This document shows positions 6,489 to 8,294 of a DNA stretch of 8,294 nt, in pieces. Positions within the stretch are counted from its first letter, which is position 1. Every line of letters begins with the position of its first letter. The stretch comes from Syntrophaceae bacterium UBA2208. Lineage in GTDB: Bacteria; Desulfobacterota; BSN033; UBA1163. The notes beneath the pieces are model-generated. The model searched no databases. It saw only the letters and a list, made by a program, of their open reading frames with translations, and was not told where the DNA came from. The DNA lies in the NCBI GenBank assembly GCA_002327885.1, contig DCUS01000234.1, positions 1 to 8,294 on the forward strand, in the 5' to 3' direction. A program made the position numbers and the translations under genes.

Positions 6489-7715
6489 ATGTTCGCCGAA
6501 AAACTGCAATGCATTGCTTGCAAGTCAGAACAGGATTTGAAGATGCATAATAAATGTCCTGTTTGCGGGGGAATACTTGAAGTCAAATACAGGTTTGATA
6601 AAGTCCTTGCGGAAGAGACGCTAAGAAACCAGGAGGTTTGCAATTTGCCTGGAATCTGGAAATTTTTAGCCATGCTTCCCCTTGTGAGTACTAAGTATAT
6701 CGTAAGCTTGGGGGAGGGAAATACCCCGGTTCTTGGTTCGAAATCTCTGGGCCCAGAGTTAGGCCTGAGAAGGCTTTTCTTCAAGCTTGAGAGCCTTAAT
6801 CCTTCAGGTTCCTTCAAGGATAGGGGCATCTCGGTCGCAATTTCAAAGGCTAAAGAGCTTGGGGTAACACATGTTGTTGTTGCTTCAACAGGCAACGCAT
6901 CCGCTTCAACAGCAGCTTACGCCGCCCGTGCCGGCATGAAATGCGTTGTTTGTGTTCCGGAGAATACTTCCAGGGCAAAGGTAAGCCAGGCAATGGCCCA
7001 TGGAGCCAGGATAGTTTTGGTACGGGGGGATTTCAGCAAATCCTATGAGATTGCGTTGCAGGCCTCTGAAAAACTGGGTTGGGCCAATACTTCCACAACT
7101 TTCCTCAATCCCTACAACATGGAAGGGAACAAGACAGTGGCCTACGAACTGTGGCAAGAATTCCATGGAAATGTCCCTGATGTCATAGTGATCCCGGTGG
7201 GGGCTGGACCATTACTGGCAGGAGTTGCCAAGGGGTTTGAAGAACTCAGGGAGTTAGGGATGACAAGCACAGTCCCCAGGTTGGTCGGGGTTCAGGCAGA
7301 AGAATGTTCCCCGATTTTTGACGCCTTCGATAAAGGCTTGGAAAAGGTTTCACAGTGGGAAAGACCCTTTTCCACCCTTGCCGCAGGTGTTGGTGATCCC
7401 CTGAAAGGATATTCAGACGATGGTACTTTCACCCTTGATGCTATTAAAAGGACACATGGTACGGTCGTCACATTGGATGAAGAAGAAATCCGTTTTTCGA
7501 CTGAAGAAATGGCACGATTGGAGGGTCTTTTCATTGAACCCACTTCCTCCATTTCGGCAGGCGCGATTAGAAAGCTAAAAGAATCTTGCTTTATTTCAGA
7601 ACATGACCTTGTTGTGTCGCTGTTGACGGGGCACGGTTTAAAACATTTCTTACCCATGAACCAGAAACAGGTCGTCATTTCTGATTTCAAAGAGTTTGAA
7701 TTGGCGTTGTTGTAA
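6489..7715 (+). CDS. Threonine-synthase-like PLP-dependent enzyme, possible amino-sugar-acid ammonia-lyase
   Basis: A 408-residue fold-type II PLP enzyme. The N-terminus has a zinc-ribbon-like set of cysteines, C8-x2-C11 and C23-x2-C26, common in threonine-synthase-like proteins. The PLP lysine is Lys110 in NPSGSFKDRG. The substrate loop STGNASAST spans 133-141, and the phosphate-cradle loop is VGAGPLLAG (237-245), where classical threonine synthases, as I recall them, have a GNAGN-type loop. By homology it would be called threonine synthase (O-phosphohomoserine to threonine). However, no homoserine or aspartate-pathway gene is nearby. Its neighbours are an importer, a RidA protein and KDG kinase/aldolase genes, which favour a beta-eliminating lyase that releases ammonia and a 2-keto-3-deoxy acid. 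ATG 6489 is chosen because GGAAGG at 6476-6481 lies 7 bases upstream; a TTG two codons earlier is an alternative. Confidence 0.8.
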   Translation: MFAEKLQCIACKSEQDLKMHNKCPVCGGILEVKYRFDKVLAEETLRNQEVCNLPGIWKFLAMLPLVSTKYIVSLGEGNTPVLGSKSLGPELGLRRLFFKLESLNPSGSFKDRGISVAISKAKELGVTHVVVASTGNASASTAAYAARAGMKCVVCVPENTSRAKVSQAMAHGARIVLVRGDFSKSYEIALQASEKLGWANTSTTFLNPYNMEGNKTVAYELWQEFHGNVPDVIVIPVGAGPLLAGVAKGFEELRELGMTSTVPRLVGVQAEECSPIFDAFDKGLEKVSQWERPFSTLAAGVGDPLKGYSDDGTFTLDAIKRTHGTVVTLDEEEIRFSTEEMARLEGLFIEPTSSISAGAIRKLKESCFISEHDLVVSLLTGHGLKHFLPMNQKQVVISDFKEFELALL

Positions 7716-7753
7716 GGAAGGTTGGATAAGAACAAAAAGGAGGAGATTGGAAT

Positions 7754-8122
7754 ATGAAGAAAGAAATCAGAACAGACAGGTCTCCAGTCCCAGCAGGACC
7801 CTATTCCCAAGGGCTTCTGGTTGGGAACCGGATCTACGTGGCAGGCCAGGGACCTCTTGACCCAGAGACGGGGAAAACCCCCACTACGGTAGAAGAACAA
7901 ACTCGCCAAGTTCTCAGAAATATTAAGAACATTCTTGAGGCTGGTGGAGCAACTATGGACAATGTTGTGAAATCTACTGTACATCTTGCCGATCTTAAGG
8001 ACTTCAATGCTTTCAACGAAGTTTACAATGAGTTTTTCAATCCGCCCTATCCTGTCAGGACCACAGTGGGAAGTTCGCTTCTTAACATTCTTGTGGAGAT
8101 AGACGTTATCGCCGAACTTTAG
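7754..8122 (+). CDS. ridA: RidA/YjgF-family enamine/imine deaminase
   Basis: A 122-residue small cytoplasmic protein, usually trimeric in this family, that hydrolyses reactive 2-enamine/2-imine products of PLP lyases to keto acids and ammonia. It shows the family pattern from GPYSQG through AGQGPLDPETG, and the catalytic Arg102 in PVRTTVG that binds the substrate carboxylate. Glu115 in VEIDVIAEL matches the conserved acidic residue near the end of E. coli RidA. Length is close to the usual 125-130. AAGGAGGAG at 7737-7745 lies 8 bases before the ATG, one of the strongest ribosome sites here. It is the last gene of the series, 38 bases after the PLP enzyme, and a terminator follows. The pairing suggests it clears the imine made by that enzyme. 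Confidence 0.92.
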   Translation: MKKEIRTDRSPVPAGPYSQGLLVGNRIYVAGQGPLDPETGKTPTTVEEQTRQVLRNIKNILEAGGATMDNVVKSTVHLADLKDFNAFNEVYNEFFNPPYPVRTTVGSSLLNILVEIDVIAEL

Positions 8123-8151
8123 AGAGAATGCATCCCGATTAAAGTTTTGAA

Positions 8152-8198
8152 CTCCCTCCCCGACCGGTTCTTTTTTGATTCAATGGGGAGGGTGTTTT
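8152..8198 (+). terminator. Probable terminator at the end of the operon
   Basis: CCCTCCCC at 8154-8161 pairs perfectly with GGGGAGGG at 8185-8192, followed by TGTTTT. One mismatch further out, a C-G pair adds a little. The loop is unusually long at 23 bases and itself contains six Ts (8171-8176). A weaker alternative hairpin, GAAC with GTTC at 8167-8170, would end directly at that T-run. It lies about 30 bases after the RidA stop. No T-run follows on the opposite strand, so it acts in the plus direction. Confidence 0.6.
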
Positions 8199-8274
8199 GT
8201 AATCTGTCGGAGCTTTCCCTGATCTTTCATCCTGTCAGTGAAGCTGGGTGTCTCTGGTTAACAATCTATTTTTT

Positions 8275-8290
8275 CACGATCTTCCGATCT
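8275..8290 (+). other. Probable Illumina adapter remnant at the window end
   Basis: TCTTCCGATCT at 8280-8290 equals the last 11 bases of the standard Illumina TruSeq read-1 adapter. The CACGA just before it (8275-8279) also matches that adapter if three bases (CGC) are deleted. Only 4 bases follow before the window ends. Such a match at the extreme end of a sequence is far more likely untrimmed adapter than genome, so the last bases should not be interpreted biologically. Confidence 0.75.
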
Positions 8291-8294
8291 CCCA

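Noticed and set aside
6146..6895. Long minus-strand frame (249 codons) across the ATPase and PLP genes
   Set aside because: Both plus-strand genes have full, motif-rich products here. The antisense protein shows no family pattern and has no ribosome site, so it is a shadow of the real genes.
7292..7984. Long minus-strand frame (230 codons) across the PLP and ridA genes
   Set aside because: It is antisense to two convincing genes with strong ribosome sites, and its translation is low-complexity Ser/Pro/Phe without domains.
1..8294. CRISPR arrays, tRNA/rRNA genes, insertion sequences or phage genes
   Set aside because: No spaced direct repeats, cloverleaf-like segments, transposase motifs or long inverted repeats were seen on either strand.

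Overview
The window is a compact catabolic gene cluster from a bacterium, closed by a probable terminator and ending in what looks like sequencing-adapter sequence. Strong AGGAGG-type ribosome sites, several TTG/GTG starts, frequent AGG/AGA arginine codons and roughly balanced base composition are seen directly. The solute-binding protein has a plain cleavable signal peptide and no lipobox cysteine, so it is probably free in a periplasm, which favours a diderm. Together with Thermotoga-like KDPG aldolases and many amino-acid-type transport genes, this makes an anaerobic amino-acid fermenter, for example of the Synergistota, a reasonable but unproven guess.

Layout. The first 115 bases hold no supported gene. 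A KDPG/KHG-type aldolase lies on the minus strand (116-781). It is divided by an 87-base divergent promoter region from a long plus-strand series. That series is an IclR-family regulator (869-1666), a second and divergent KDPG/KHG aldolase paralog (1663-2328, 4-base overlap), a PfkB-family 2-keto-3-deoxygluconate (KDG) kinase (2349-3380), and a polar-amino-acid-type ABC importer. The importer comprises a binding protein (3490-4287), two permeases (4383-5042 and 5061-5723) and an ATPase (5720-6460). It is followed by a threonine-synthase-like PLP enzyme (6489-7715) and a RidA-family imine deaminase (7754-8122). A stem-loop sits between the binding protein and the permeases, and a probable terminator follows the RidA gene.

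How it may work. The genes fit one route: import an amino-acid-like compound, remove its amino group with a PLP lyase helped by RidA, then phosphorylate the 2-keto-3-deoxy acid and split it to pyruvate and a triose phosphate. The one well-known compound that is both an amino acid and one deamination away from KDG is D-glucosaminate (2-amino-2-deoxy-D-gluconate) or an epimer. I propose the window is a glucosaminate-type amino-sugar-acid utilisation operon in which a fold-type II, threonine-synthase-like protein replaces the usual ammonia-lyase. This is inference from gene content. No dehydratase for non-aminated sugar acids and no other threonine-biosynthesis gene is present. An IclR-family regulator is also fitting, because the enterobacterial KDG sensor KdgR belongs to that family.
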